From: Nonomuraea sp. SBT364
GTDB lineage: Bacteria; Actinomycetota; Actinomycetes; Streptosporangiales; Streptosporangiaceae
Assembly: GCF_001083785.1 (NCBI RefSeq)
Contig: NZ_LAVL01000009.1
Coordinates: forward strand, 55,570 to 119,569
Length of the DNA stretch: 64,000 bases
Reading direction: 5' to 3'
Made by a program: the position numbers and the translations under genes. The notes beneath the pieces were generated by a model. The model was not told the DNA's origin. It saw nothing but the letters and a program-made list of their open reading frames with translations, and ran no database searches. Positions 27,297-35,688 of this stretch are shown piece after piece (position 1 is the stretch's first letter; each line of letters starts with the position of its first letter).

Positions 27297-27308
27297 TAGG
27301 ACGTCCTA
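27297..27308. promoter_or_regulatory. 12-bp palindromic operator candidate between icmF and the dehydrogenase
   Basis: TAGGACGTCCTA lies in the 88-bp spacer between the two divergent genes. A 12-bp perfect palindrome in a shared promoter suggests a dimeric repressor that could control both. I cannot name the regulator; none is encoded beside it. Confidence 0.5.
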
Positions 27309-27345
27309 TTAATTCCCAAGGCGCCCCGGTGGGTAGGGGTGAGGC

Positions 27346-28386
27346 ATGCGTGCGATCACATTCGTGCCGGGCAAGCAGGGCACGCTCGGCATCACAGACG
27401 TTCCCGAGCCGGAGCCGGGGGCGGGCGACCTGCTCGTCCAGGGCCTGGCGCTGGGCATATGCGGGACGGACCGGGAGCTGATCTCCGGCGAGTACGGCTG
27501 GCCGCGCGAGGATCCGATGATCCTCGGCCACGAATCGCTCGGCCGGGTGCTCCAGGTTCCGGAAGGTTCCGCCTACTCCCCCGGCGACCTGGTCGTCGGC
27601 GTCGTCCGCCGCCCCGACCCCGAGCCGTGCGGCGCGTGCGCCCGGGGCGAGTTCGACATGTGCCGCAACGGCGAATACACCGAACGCGGCATCAAGGAGC
27701 GCGACGGCTACGGCAGCGAACGCTGGACCGTCGAGGCCGCCTACGCCGTCAAGCTCGACCCCGGGCTGGGCACCCTCGGCGTCCTCGTCGAGCCCGCCTC
27801 CGTGGTGGCCAAGGCGTGGGAGCACATCGAACGCATCGGCTCCCGCGCCTGGTTCGAGCCGCGCACGGTCCTCGTCACCGGCGCCGGGCCCATCGGCCTG
27901 CTCGCCGCCCTGCTCGCCCATCAGCGCGGTCTGGAGGTGCACGTCCTGGACCGCGCCGCGGACGGCCTCAAACCCGCGCTCGTCGCCGATCTCGGCGCCA
28001 CCTACCACGCGGCCAGTGACCTGAAGGCCGTCGGCTTCAAGCCGGACATCATCCTCGAATGCACCGGCGCCGGGCCTCTCGTCTTCGACGCCATGCTCAA
28101 CACCGCGGCCGCGGGCATCGTCTGCCTGGCCGGCGTCTCCAGCGGCGGCCGGCTCCTCAGCGCCGACGCGGGGCAGATCAACCGCGACATCGTGCTGGAG
28201 AACGACGTGGTGTTCGGCACCGTCAACGCCAACCTGCGCCACTACCGCGCCGCCGCCGACGCCCTCTCCCAGGCGGACGCCGCCTGGCTGGAACGCCTCA
28301 TCACCCGCCGCCTCCCCCTGGACCGCGCCCCGGAGGCCTTCGACCGCGGCCAGGACGTGAAGGTGGTCATCGAACTCGGCGAGTGA
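27346..28386 (+). CDS. Zinc-dependent glucose-1-dehydrogenase-like MDR protein
   Basis: 346 residues. N-terminal GroES-like domain with GICGTDRELI and GHES zinc ligands, a structural cysteine cluster CGACARGEFDMC, Rossmann motif VLVTGAGPIGLLAAL and a C-terminal glucose-dehydrogenase segment (NDVVFGTVNANLRHY). The layout matches archaeal-type glucose dehydrogenases, which oxidise aldoses to lactones. Substrate here is unproven. ATG at 27346. Confidence 0.88.
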   Translation: MRAITFVPGKQGTLGITDVPEPEPGAGDLLVQGLALGICGTDRELISGEYGWPREDPMILGHESLGRVLQVPEGSAYSPGDLVVGVVRRPDPEPCGACARGEFDMCRNGEYTERGIKERDGYGSERWTVEAAYAVKLDPGLGTLGVLVEPASVVAKAWEHIERIGSRAWFEPRTVLVTGAGPIGLLAALLAHQRGLEVHVLDRAADGLKPALVADLGATYHAASDLKAVGFKPDIILECTGAGPLVFDAMLNTAAAGIVCLAGVSSGGRLLSADAGQINRDIVLENDVVFGTVNANLRHYRAAADALSQADAAWLERLITRRLPLDRAPEAFDRGQDVKVVIELGE

Positions 28387-28468
28387 GCTCCGCCAAACGT
28401 GAAAAACACACACGTAGTGGTGACGGACGCACCTTCACCGGCCCGGCCGCCGCTCGTACCGTCGGGGC

Positions 28469-28744
28469 ATGCGCGTCCATCGCCTCGTCCCCGTCGCCGC
28501 CGCCGCACGGCTGGCCTCGCTCTCGTTCGCGAGCCCGGCGCAGGCGGCCGGATCGCACGCGTGCTTCTTCGGCGAACCCGGCTCACAGGAGGGCGCCCTG
28601 AACGCCTGGAGCTGCACCGGCGCCGGGTACGTCGACGTCGCGGTCAGCGTCTTCTCGGGCGCCGCGGCGGGTGACTACGTCTGCCGCACGGCCTTCTCCT
28701 GGAACGGCACCCTCTCGGCGACAGGTTGCGCCGAAGCCCCCTGA
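28469..28744 (+). CDS. Small secreted four-cysteine protein, unknown function
   Basis: 91 residues. A clear signal peptide ends around AQAA (residue 27), leaving about 64 residues with four cysteines (HACFF, WSCTG, YVCRT, TGCAEAP) suited to two disulfides. No family recognised. No good ribosome site; the transcript may be nearly leaderless. It ends 17 nt before the stop of the convergent CHAP gene. Confidence 0.65.
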   Translation: MRVHRLVPVAAAARLASLSFASPAQAAGSHACFFGEPGSQEGALNAWSCTGAGYVDVAVSVFSGAAAGDYVCRTAFSWNGTLSATGCAEAP

Positions 28745-28760
28745 CCTCCGCCCGGACGCC

Positions 28761-29588
28761 CTACGTCCTCGGGTCGTACGGTCTGCGGCGGGTGGGGCCG
28801 CCCTTGGCCGGGGCCGCGCCCACGGGCACGCGCGCCCGCCGGGCCTCGGGCTCCGGGTGGTACGGGGCTTCGCCCGTCCCCCCCCCCCCCCCCGCCGGTG
28901 ACCGGGGGCTTTCCGGGGCGGTTGGCGCGTTCCACGGGCGGGTGAGCCGGCGGTGGCCACCGCGGCGGCCGGCGACGCGGAAGGCGACCACCACGGTGGT
29001 CACGATGATGACGGCGAGCAGCGCCAGCGGCCCGCCCAGGGCGTCGAGCGGCGAGGCGGCCGGCGGTTCGCGGCGCTCACGGAGGGGGAACGGCTGCTGG
29101 GTGGTGCGGATCTCGCTCAGTTCGGCGTTGGCCTTGACGACGCGCGGCAGCCCGTAGCCGACGACCTTGTCCGTCTCGCGAACCTTGCGCTTGAGCCAGA
29201 CGCGGTCCACGTTGGCCTCGATCGTGTGGATCTTCTTGCCTTCGACGCGTTCGACGATCCCGACGTGGTCGACGCCCTTGTAGCTGTCACCGCCGCGCCA
29301 GTCGAAGAAGACCAGGGCTCCGGGCTCGGGTTCGCGCGTCCAGGCGCCCTGTTTGATGAACCAGACCGCGTGGGAGGGTGTCCAGGCGAACTGGCCTACG
29401 TATGCGCCGATGTCCGCCTTGTCGGCGGCCCAGGCGATGAACATGTCGCACCAGGCGGCGTTCTTGTACTGCGGATCCCCTACGTGTCCGGCATACCAGT
29501 GGCCGAACTTGGTGTGCTGGCCGGACTTCTCCCGGTAGCCGAGTTCCTTACGGACGGTGGCGAGTAACTCTTCCGCGATCGGGTCCAG
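28761..29588 (-). CDS. CHAP-domain protein with membrane helix, CTG start
   Basis: 275 residues when begun at the CTG at 29588. The CHAP (NlpC/P60-like amidase/endopeptidase) domain has its nucleophile Cys47 in NAAWC and His108 in VDHVGIVER. A single helix (LLAVIIVTTVVVAF) follows and then a basic proline-rich tail. The first ATG in frame (codon 49) would remove the catalytic cysteine, and no ATG, GTG or TTG lies between the upstream stop (29616-29618) and that codon. GGGGGGAG sits 5 nt before the CTG. No signal peptide is seen. A run of 16 G on this strand (28878-28893) lies in the tail. Role: probably cell-wall peptide cleavage. Confidence 0.8.
   Translation of the reverse strand: MDPIAEELLATVRKELGYREKSGQHTKFGHWYAGHVGDPQYKNAAWCDMFIAWAADKADIGAYVGQFAWTPSHAVWFIKQGAWTREPEPGALVFFDWRGGDSYKGVDHVGIVERVEGKKIHTIEANVDRVWLKRKVRETDKVVGYGLPRVVKANAELSEIRTTQQPFPLRERREPPAASPLDALGGPLALLAVIIVTTVVVAFRVAGRRGGHRRLTRPWNAPTAPESPRSPAGGGGGTGEAPYHPEPEARRARVPVGAAPAKGGPTRRRPYDPRT
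28878..28893 (-). repeat. Homopolymer of 16 G (minus strand) inside the CHAP gene tail
   Basis: Sixteen C on the plus strand, coding for a run of glycines in the tail of the CHAP protein. Tracts of this length slip in replication and in sequencing, so the frame beyond it (last ~40 codons) is uncertain or switchable. Confidence 0.85.
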
Positions 29589-29723
29589 CTCGACTCCCCC
29601 CAGAAATGTGGCAGATCACGATGGACTGTAATAGCGGCATCACGACCACGCGCACAGCATTCCGAAAGTGTCTAGCCATGAGGGGAAATAACGGTCTTGT
29701 GGCTGGTGGGACAGGTGTCCGGA

Positions 29724-30494
29724 TTATGCCCCAGCGCCCACCCGGTAGACCTGCGTGTCGCCCGCGCCGGCCGCGACCACGTCGGCCACGATGACCGTCA
29801 CGTTGTCGGGCGAACCGCCCTCGTTGGCAAGATCGATCAGCCTCTGGACGGCCGCCGCCGGGTCTGCCACCGTGGTCAGCACCTCGTGCAGGACCTCGGG
29901 CCCGAGCACGGTGGTGAGCCCGTCGGAGCAGAGGAGGTAGCGATCATCCGGGTCGGCCTCGCGCAGCGCCATGTCGGGCTCCGCCCTGCCCTCGCTGCCC
30001 AGCACTCTCAGCACCATCGACCGGCGGGGGTGCACTGCGGCTTGATCCTCCGTAATGCGGCCTTCGTCCACCATCGACTGCACAAGTGTGTGATCCTTGG
30101 TCATCTGGTAGAGAGCACCATCGCGAAGCAGGTAGCCGCGGGAGTCACCGAGATGAGCCAGCGCGAAGCGGTAGCCGTCCCACAGCATGGCGGTCACCGT
30201 GGTGCCCATCCCCCTGCGCGCCGGGTCGATGTCGGCCAGCTCGACCAGTCTGCGCGCGGCCTCGTGCACGGCGCCTTCGAGCGCGGCCTCCAGGTCGGTG
30301 CCCGTCTCGGGAAGCGTGACGTCCAGCTCGCGCATCACCGCGATCGCCGCCGAACTCGCCAGCTCGCCCGCCGCGTGTCCGCCCATCCCGTCAGCCACCA
30401 CGAGCAACCGGCCGCTCGCGTAGCCAGAATCCTCGTTCTGCTCCCTGCGGCGGCCCACGTCTGATCCGGCGGCATAGCGGATGTTGTGCTTCAT
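29724..30494 (-). CDS. PP2C-family Ser/Thr protein phosphatase
   Basis: 256 residues, a stand-alone PPM domain. Metal and phosphate motifs are complete: SDVGRRREQNEDSG, VVADGMGGHAAGE, ALAHLGDSRGYLL, YLLCSDGLT and SPDNVTVIV. Cytoplasmic, no membrane helix. Reverses phosphorylation by Hanks-type kinases; such a kinase is encoded 1.9 kb away on the other strand (32363). Divergent from the DNA-methylase gene with a 75-bp spacer. Confidence 0.93.
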   Translation of the reverse strand: MKHNIRYAAGSDVGRRREQNEDSGYASGRLLVVADGMGGHAAGELASSAAIAVMRELDVTLPETGTDLEAALEGAVHEAARRLVELADIDPARRGMGTTVTAMLWDGYRFALAHLGDSRGYLLRDGALYQMTKDHTLVQSMVDEGRITEDQAAVHPRRSMVLRVLGSEGRAEPDMALREADPDDRYLLCSDGLTTVLGPEVLHEVLTTVADPAAAVQRLIDLANEGGSPDNVTVIVADVVAAGAGDTQVYRVGAGA

Positions 30495-30569
30495 ACCTGC
30501 AGTAAATCACTGGTTGAAAGACTTCACAAGCAGATGCGCTGAAGACTCCATTGAACTAGTCTGGGCCCC

Positions 30570-32324
30570 ATGAGCCACGACCCGACCCTGAACGCCGGGG
30601 ACATCGCCCGGCTCGCCGGTGTCGGGCGTGCCGCGGTGAGCAACTGGCGCCGCCGCCACGACGACTTCCCTGCCCCCATCGGCGGCACCGCCAACCAGCC
30701 GTTGTTCTCGCTGCCTCAGGTCGAGGAGTGGCTGCGCCGCTATGGGAAGTCCTACCAGGTCTCCCTGGGAGATCGGGCATGGCAACGCCTGAAAGCGGCG
30801 GGCGATTTGCGGCTCGGCGAGGTCGTCGCGCAGGCCGGGGCCCTGCTGACCACCGGCGAGAGCGACCTGGAGCCCGAGCCCGCCTCGCTCGTGTCGGAGC
30901 TGGCCGAGCGGCACGGGGCCCTGACGGCGTACGAGTTCCTGGTGGAGCGCTATCTGGAGGCCCATTCCCGGCAGCTGTCGGTCACCCGCGACGACATCGC
31001 GGAGCTGATGGTCCGCCTGGTCTCGGCAGGCGAGGGCGGCCCCCTCGTCCTCGATCCCGCCTGCGGGGTCGGCACGCTGCTGCTGGCCGCCGGGGGCGTC
31101 CGGGCGCTCGGGCAGGAGATGAGCGAGGCGTCCGCCGCCATCACCGCCGCCCGGCTGCGCCTGCGCGGCGTCGAGGCGACGGTCGTGGCGGGCGACGCCA
31201 TGCGCCACGACGGCTTCCCCGGCGACCGGGCCGACGCCGTGCTCTGCGACCCGCCGTTCAACGAGCGGGCCTGGGGTTACGAGGAACTGGTCGGCGATCC
31301 CCGCTGGGAGTACGGGCTGCCGCCCCGGGGCGAGCCGGAGCTGGCCTGGGTCCAGCACTGCCTGACCCACGTCAAGCCGGGCGGCCTGGTGGCCATCCTC
31401 ATGCCCCCGGCCGCCGCCAGCCGCAAGGCCGGCCGCCGCATCCGCGCCAACCTGCTCAGGGCCGGCGCGCTGCGCGCGGTGATCGCGCTGCCGGGCTCCG
31501 ACCTGTGGCTGCTGCGCCGCCCGGCGACCGGCGAGCGCCCACCGTCCGACGTGCTGATCCTCGACGCGGTGGCCGACATGTCCGCCGTCGAGCCGGCCTG
31601 GCGCGCCTATCTGGCCGACGGCTCGGGGCAGGCGGTGCGGATCATCGACCTGCTGGCCGACGAGGTCGACATGACCCCGGCCCGCCACCAGCGCCGCGAC
31701 GACCTGGGCCGGGCGTTCGCCGAGGCCCGCGACCGCTTCCTGGCCGCCGCCGCCGTGCCGCCCGACCTCAAGGTGCTCGACGAGCCGCTCGACCAGCCCG
31801 CCACCACGATCGGCGACCTGATCAAGGAGGGCCTGGTGACCGTCTTCCAGGCGCCGCCGCGGATGGCCGCCGAGGGCGGTGACGTGCCCGTGCTCACGGC
31901 CGACGACGTGGCAGGCGACACGTCGCCGTCGAGCCTGACCACCGCGCAGAAGGGGCTGGTGGCGATCGAGCCGGGCGACGTCGTCGCCTCCTACTCCAGC
32001 GTGCGCGTGATGACCGGCGGCGGCATGGTGCTGGGCCCGCACCTCACGCTCTACCGGGTGGACTCGCGGCGGCTCGACGCCGACTTCCTCGCCGGGTTCC
32101 TGCGGGCGGCGGGCAGCCGCGCGACGACCGGCTCCAGCAGGTTCGACGTACGGCGCACCCGCCTGCCGAGGCTCTCGCTCAAGGATCAGCGCGCGTACGG
32201 CGAGGCGTTCAGGCAGCTCGCGGTGCTGGAGGACGCGCTGCGCGAGACGTCCGCGCTGGGCCAGGCGCTGATCCGGCTGGGCCTCGACGGGCTCACCGGC
32301 GGCCACCTGCACCCGCAGTCGTGA
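30570..32324 (+). CDS. HTH-containing N6-adenine DNA methylase-like protein
   Basis: 584 residues. N-terminal MerR-like HTH (NAGDIARLAGVGRAAVSNWRRRHDDFP), then a type I HsdM-like domain with SAM motif DPACGVGT (162-169) and catalytic motif DPPF (227-230; type I enzymes usually have NPPF), and a C-terminal HsdS-like region (LDADFLAGFLRAAGSRATTGSSRFDVRRTRLPRL). It thus joins methylation and specificity parts plus a regulator-like head in one chain, with no nuclease gene nearby. An orphan methylase or a DNA-binding regulator are both possible. ATG at 30570. Confidence 0.82.
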   Translation: MSHDPTLNAGDIARLAGVGRAAVSNWRRRHDDFPAPIGGTANQPLFSLPQVEEWLRRYGKSYQVSLGDRAWQRLKAAGDLRLGEVVAQAGALLTTGESDLEPEPASLVSELAERHGALTAYEFLVERYLEAHSRQLSVTRDDIAELMVRLVSAGEGGPLVLDPACGVGTLLLAAGGVRALGQEMSEASAAITAARLRLRGVEATVVAGDAMRHDGFPGDRADAVLCDPPFNERAWGYEELVGDPRWEYGLPPRGEPELAWVQHCLTHVKPGGLVAILMPPAAASRKAGRRIRANLLRAGALRAVIALPGSDLWLLRRPATGERPPSDVLILDAVADMSAVEPAWRAYLADGSGQAVRIIDLLADEVDMTPARHQRRDDLGRAFAEARDRFLAAAAVPPDLKVLDEPLDQPATTIGDLIKEGLVTVFQAPPRMAAEGGDVPVLTADDVAGDTSPSSLTTAQKGLVAIEPGDVVASYSSVRVMTGGGMVLGPHLTLYRVDSRRLDADFLAGFLRAAGSRATTGSSRFDVRRTRLPRLSLKDQRAYGEAFRQLAVLEDALRETSALGQALIRLGLDGLTGGHLHPQS

Positions 32325-32362
32325 CGGTGTAGTTTTTCCCGGAAGGCAGCGGGAGGGGGACT

Positions 32363-33250
32363 ATGGTCATCGGCGACCGCTATGAGCTCGACGACCTCCC
32401 CCTCGGCCAGGGCGGCATGGGCGCCGTCTACGCGGGCCACGACCGTCACCTCGACCGCCGCGTCGCGGTCAAGCTCCTCAGGCTGCCCAGCGGCCCCGAC
32501 CAGGAGCTGGAGCGCCGCTTCATCCGCGAGGCCCGCATCCTGGCCAGGCTGGAGCACCCCGGCGCGCCCGTCCTGTACGACTTCGGCACCCACGAGCAGC
32601 GGCTCTTCCAGGTGATGCAGTTCATCGAGGGCGTCACGGTGGCCGACGTGGTCAGCGAGCACGGGCCGCTGCCGGTGTCGTGGGCCGCCGCGATCGCCGC
32701 CCAGGCGTGCGCGGTGCTGTCGGCGGCGCACGCACTGTCGATCTGCCACCGTGACCTGAAGCCGACCAACCTGATGCTGTGCCCCGACGGCAGCGTCAAG
32801 GTGCTGGACTTCGGGCTGGCGATGCTGCGGGACGCCGACGTGACGACGTTCACCCGCATCGGCCAGATCCTGGGCACGCCCGCCTACATGGCACCCGAGC
32901 AGATCCAGCACGGCATCGCCGAGCCCCGCAGCGACCTTTACGCGCTGGGCTGCGTGATGCACGAGATGCTGACCGGCAGGCAGCTGTTCACCGGGCCCAC
33001 CGACTACGTGGTGTTCGAGAAACAGGTGAAGGAACGGCCGCCGGCCGTCCCCGGGGTGCCCGCCGGGCTGGGCGCGCTGCTCGGGCAGTTGCTGGAGAAG
33101 AAGCCCGGCGACCGGCCCCGCGACGCCGACGAGCTCTACCGGCTGCTGGAGCCGTTCGCGGTGTCGCTGCCGATGCTGCCGGGCTTTCTGGCACAGACCC
33201 CGAGCCCGGGGCGCATGTACGCGCGGATGGTGGGGCGGGTGCTGAGCTGA
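32363..33250 (+). CDS. Soluble Hanks-type Ser/Thr protein kinase
   Basis: 295 residues, kinase domain only. Glycine loop LGQGGMGAVYAG, Lys37 in VAVKLL, catalytic HRDLKPTN (129-136), DFG (149-151) and GTPAYMAPEQ. Most actinobacterial STPKs have a membrane helix and sensor domain; this one has neither. ATG at 32363 follows GGGAGGGGG. Its stop overlaps the sigma-factor start (TGATG), so kinase and sigma factor are made together, and the 38-nt gap from the methylase gene suggests one transcript. Confidence 0.93.
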   Translation: MVIGDRYELDDLPLGQGGMGAVYAGHDRHLDRRVAVKLLRLPSGPDQELERRFIREARILARLEHPGAPVLYDFGTHEQRLFQVMQFIEGVTVADVVSEHGPLPVSWAAAIAAQACAVLSAAHALSICHRDLKPTNLMLCPDGSVKVLDFGLAMLRDADVTTFTRIGQILGTPAYMAPEQIQHGIAEPRSDLYALGCVMHEMLTGRQLFTGPTDYVVFEKQVKERPPAVPGVPAGLGALLGQLLEKKPGDRPRDADELYRLLEPFAVSLPMLPGFLAQTPSPGRMYARMVGRVLS

Positions 33251-34089
33251 TGTTCGAGGAGCACCGCGAGCATCTGTGGGCCGTCGCGTACCGGATCCTC
33301 GGCACCGTGACCGACGCCGACGACGCCGTGCAGGAGACGTGGCTGCGCTGGCGGCAGGCCGACCAGCAGGCCGTGACCGACGCCCGCGCCTACCTGACCA
33401 CGATCGTCAGCAGGATCTGCTACGACCTGCTGACGTCGGCCCGCGCCCGCCGGGAGTCCTACGTCGGCGAGTGGCTGCCGGAGCCGGTCGTCACCGAGCT
33501 GGGGCCCGAGGACCGGGCGACCCTGGACGATTCGATCAGCCTCGCCCTGCTCGCCGTCCTGGAACGGCTGTCCCCGGCCGAGCGGACGGCGTTCGTGCTG
33601 CACGACGCGTTCGCGGTGCCGTTCGAGGAGATCGGCGAGATCCTCGGGCGCAGCGCCGGGGCCGTACGGCAGCTCGCGTCGCGGGCCCGCGCGCGGGTCC
33701 AGGAGTACGCGCCGCGCGGGACGGCCGATCGCGCGGCGCACCTGAAGGTGGTGGAGGCGTTCGCGGCGGCGGCGACCTCGGGCGACCTGCAGGGGCTGGT
33801 CGAGGTGCTCGACCCGGACGTGGAGTGGCGTGCCGACGGCGGGGGCGTGGTCACGGCCGCGATGGTCCCCGTCGTGGGCTCCGGGCGCGTCGCCAAGCTG
33901 GTCCAGGGCCTGGTCGAGCGCTGGTTCGACGGCATGACGGCCGAGTTCCGCGAGGTCAACGGGGCGCCCGGCGTGGTCGTGCGCGACGCCGACGGGGTCC
34001 CGGACAGCGTGATGGCCTTCCGCGTCGCCGACGGCCGCGTCGTCCGGGTCGACGTCGTCCGCAATCCCGCCAAGCTGCGGGACGTGTGA
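33250..34089 (+). CDS. sigJ: ECF41-type sigma factor (SigJ-like)
   Basis: 279 residues. Sigma region 2 (LWAVAYRILGTVTDADDAVQETWLRWRQA), region 4 (LSPAERTAFVLHDAFAVPFEEIGEILGRSAGAVRQLASRARARV) and a C-terminal SnoaL-like domain that in ECF41 factors replaces an anti-sigma factor. ATG at 33250 overlaps the kinase stop. ECF41 factors typically control an adjacent oxidoreductase; the gene at 34135 fits. Confidence 0.92.
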   Translation: MFEEHREHLWAVAYRILGTVTDADDAVQETWLRWRQADQQAVTDARAYLTTIVSRICYDLLTSARARRESYVGEWLPEPVVTELGPEDRATLDDSISLALLAVLERLSPAERTAFVLHDAFAVPFEEIGEILGRSAGAVRQLASRARARVQEYAPRGTADRAAHLKVVEAFAAAATSGDLQGLVEVLDPDVEWRADGGGVVTAAMVPVVGSGRVAKLVQGLVERWFDGMTAEFREVNGAPGVVVRDADGVPDSVMAFRVADGRVVRVDVVRNPAKLRDV

Positions 34090-34134
34090 CACGCCTCACT
34101 CAGACGTCCTGTCCCGCACCGGCGTCTCCCTTGT

Positions 34135-35343
34135 ATGAACATCGTGGTCATCGGAGCGGGATACGCGGGTCTGACAGCGGCGCTGCGGCTGGACCGGACC
34201 CATCACATCACCCTGATCAGCGCCGACGCGCACTTCACGCAGCGAATCCGGCTGCACGAGCTGGCGGCGGGCCGGCCGACCGTGCGGGTGCCGCTGGCGG
34301 AGCTGACGCGCGGCACCGGCATCGAGACGGTCGTCGCCCGGGTCGCCGGGCTGGATCCGTCGGCGCGCGTGGTGCGCACGGAGGACGGGCGGGAGTTCGG
34401 CTACGACACGCTGGTGTACGCGCTCGGCAGCCGCACCGACGTGGGCGTGCCCGGGGTGGCCGAGCACGCCTACACCGCCGAGTCGGCCGCCGCCCTGCGG
34501 ACGCGGCTCACGGCAGGGACAGGGACAGGGACAGGGGCAGGCGCGGTGGCGGCCGCCGGCGGAACGGCGGCCGTCGGTGGGGCGGCGACCGGGGGTGAGG
34601 TGGCGGTGGTCGGCGGTGGGCTGACCGGCGTCGAGATGGCGGCCGAGCTGGCCGAGGCGTACCCGGCGTGGAAGGTCACGCTGGTGTCGGCGGCGGAGCC
34701 GAGGCTGTCGGCGCGCGGCCGAAGGCACCTCGCGCGGGCGCTGGCCCGGCTCGGGGTCGCGACGAGGTACGGCGTCCGCGCGTCGGGCGTGTCGGCGGGG
34801 ACCGTCCACACATCTGGTGGCGACATTTCCGCCGATGTCATCGTCTGGGCGGGTTCGTTCACCGTCCCGGCGCTCGCCGCCGAGGCCGGCCTGGCCGTGA
34901 ACTCCCGGGGCCGGGCGCTGGTGGACGCGACGATGCGGTCGGTGTCGCACCCGGACGTCTACGTCGTCGGCGACGCGGCGGCCGTCCCCATCCCGGGCGC
35001 CGGCGAGTCCCGCATGTCCTGCGCGGTCGGGATGCCGATCGCCGCGCACGCCGCCGACGTCGTCAACGCCCGCGCCGCCGGGCGCCCGGCCCGGCCGTTC
35101 CGGTTCCGCTACCTCATCCAGTGCGTCAGCATCGGCCGCCGCGACGGCGTCATCCAGTTCGTCCGGTACGACGACTCGCCCAAGGAACTGGTGCTGCGGG
35201 GGCGGGTCGCGGCGTGGGTCAAGGAGCAGGTGTGCCGGTTCACCGTGGGCTCGCTGCGCCTGGAGCGCCGCCGGCCCGGGACGTACCTGTGGCCGGCCGG
35301 CAAGTCCCAGGACTCGCGGCAGGCGGAGCTGATCATCTCCTGA
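34135..35343 (+). CDS. FAD/NAD(P)-dependent oxidoreductase, probable ECF41 target
   Basis: 402 residues, NDH-2-like pyridine nucleotide-disulfide fold. N-terminal FAD motif VVIGAGYAGLTAALRL, second nucleotide motif VAVVGGGLTGVEMAAELAE and DVYVVGDAAAVP. A low-complexity Gly/Thr/Ala stretch from about codon 127 is coded partly by short AGGGAC repeats (34513-34540). The 45-bp spacer behind the sigma gene contains TGTGACA and CGTC elements that recall ECF41 promoters. Electron acceptor unknown. Confidence 0.88.
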   Translation: MNIVVIGAGYAGLTAALRLDRTHHITLISADAHFTQRIRLHELAAGRPTVRVPLAELTRGTGIETVVARVAGLDPSARVVRTEDGREFGYDTLVYALGSRTDVGVPGVAEHAYTAESAAALRTRLTAGTGTGTGAGAVAAAGGTAAVGGAATGGEVAVVGGGLTGVEMAAELAEAYPAWKVTLVSAAEPRLSARGRRHLARALARLGVATRYGVRASGVSAGTVHTSGGDISADVIVWAGSFTVPALAAEAGLAVNSRGRALVDATMRSVSHPDVYVVGDAAAVPIPGAGESRMSCAVGMPIAAHAADVVNARAAGRPARPFRFRYLIQCVSIGRRDGVIQFVRYDDSPKELVLRGRVAAWVKEQVCRFTVGSLRLERRRPGTYLWPAGKSQDSRQAELIIS

Positions 35344-35403
35344 AGGGCGCCCGAAGGGCACTCTCAACGGCTGCGCCTGAGGTACTTGGGTATCATGGTA
35401 TCC

Positions 35404-35688
35404 ATGGCTCCACCGCACGCACCGCAGCGTCAATCGCCTCTGAAAGTTGACCCAGCGACCGACGAGCTCATCTCCCAAGGCGCCCACTTCCTCGGCGTGA
35501 CAAAGAAGGACCTTGTCGCGGCCGCCGTCCGCGTCTATCTGGAACAGCAGCGGGAGAACATCCGCCGCGGCATGCTCGAGTCGATGAAAGTGCTGGACGG
35601 CTCTCTGAGCTCCAGCGTGTCCCTGCTCACGGATTTGCCCCCCGAGCGCATCAGCGAACTCGGTGGTACGGGCGACTGGGAGGAATGA
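35404..35688 (+). CDS. Ribbon-helix-helix-like small protein, antitoxin candidate
   Basis: 94 residues. After a basic proline-rich head, LKVDPATDELISQGAHFLG then VTKKDLVAAAVRVYLEQQ has the strand-helix-helix rhythm of RHH DNA-binding domains, followed by an acidic C-terminal tail as in many antitoxins. ATG 35404 is preferred (ATG 35395 and TTG 35386 in frame). TATCAT at 35391-35396 is placed like a -10 box for a leaderless message, and direct repeats GGTATC lie at the same spot. Its stop overlaps the next gene's ATG (ATGA). Confidence 0.7.
   Translation: MAPPHAPQRQSPLKVDPATDELISQGAHFLGVTKKDLVAAAVRVYLEQQRENIRRGMLESMKVLDGSLSSSVSLLTDLPPERISELGGTGDWEE

Noticed and set aside
30570..33250. Methylase and kinase as part of BREX/Pgl or a type I restriction system.
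   Set aside because: No PglZ, BrxC, large PglW kinase, separate HsdS or HsdR gene occurs nearby; the kinase is a short ordinary domain.
34516..34540. AGGGAC repeats as a tandem-repeat or phase-variable element.
   Set aside because: Only three copies, all multiples of three bases and in frame, giving a harmless Gly-Thr linker.
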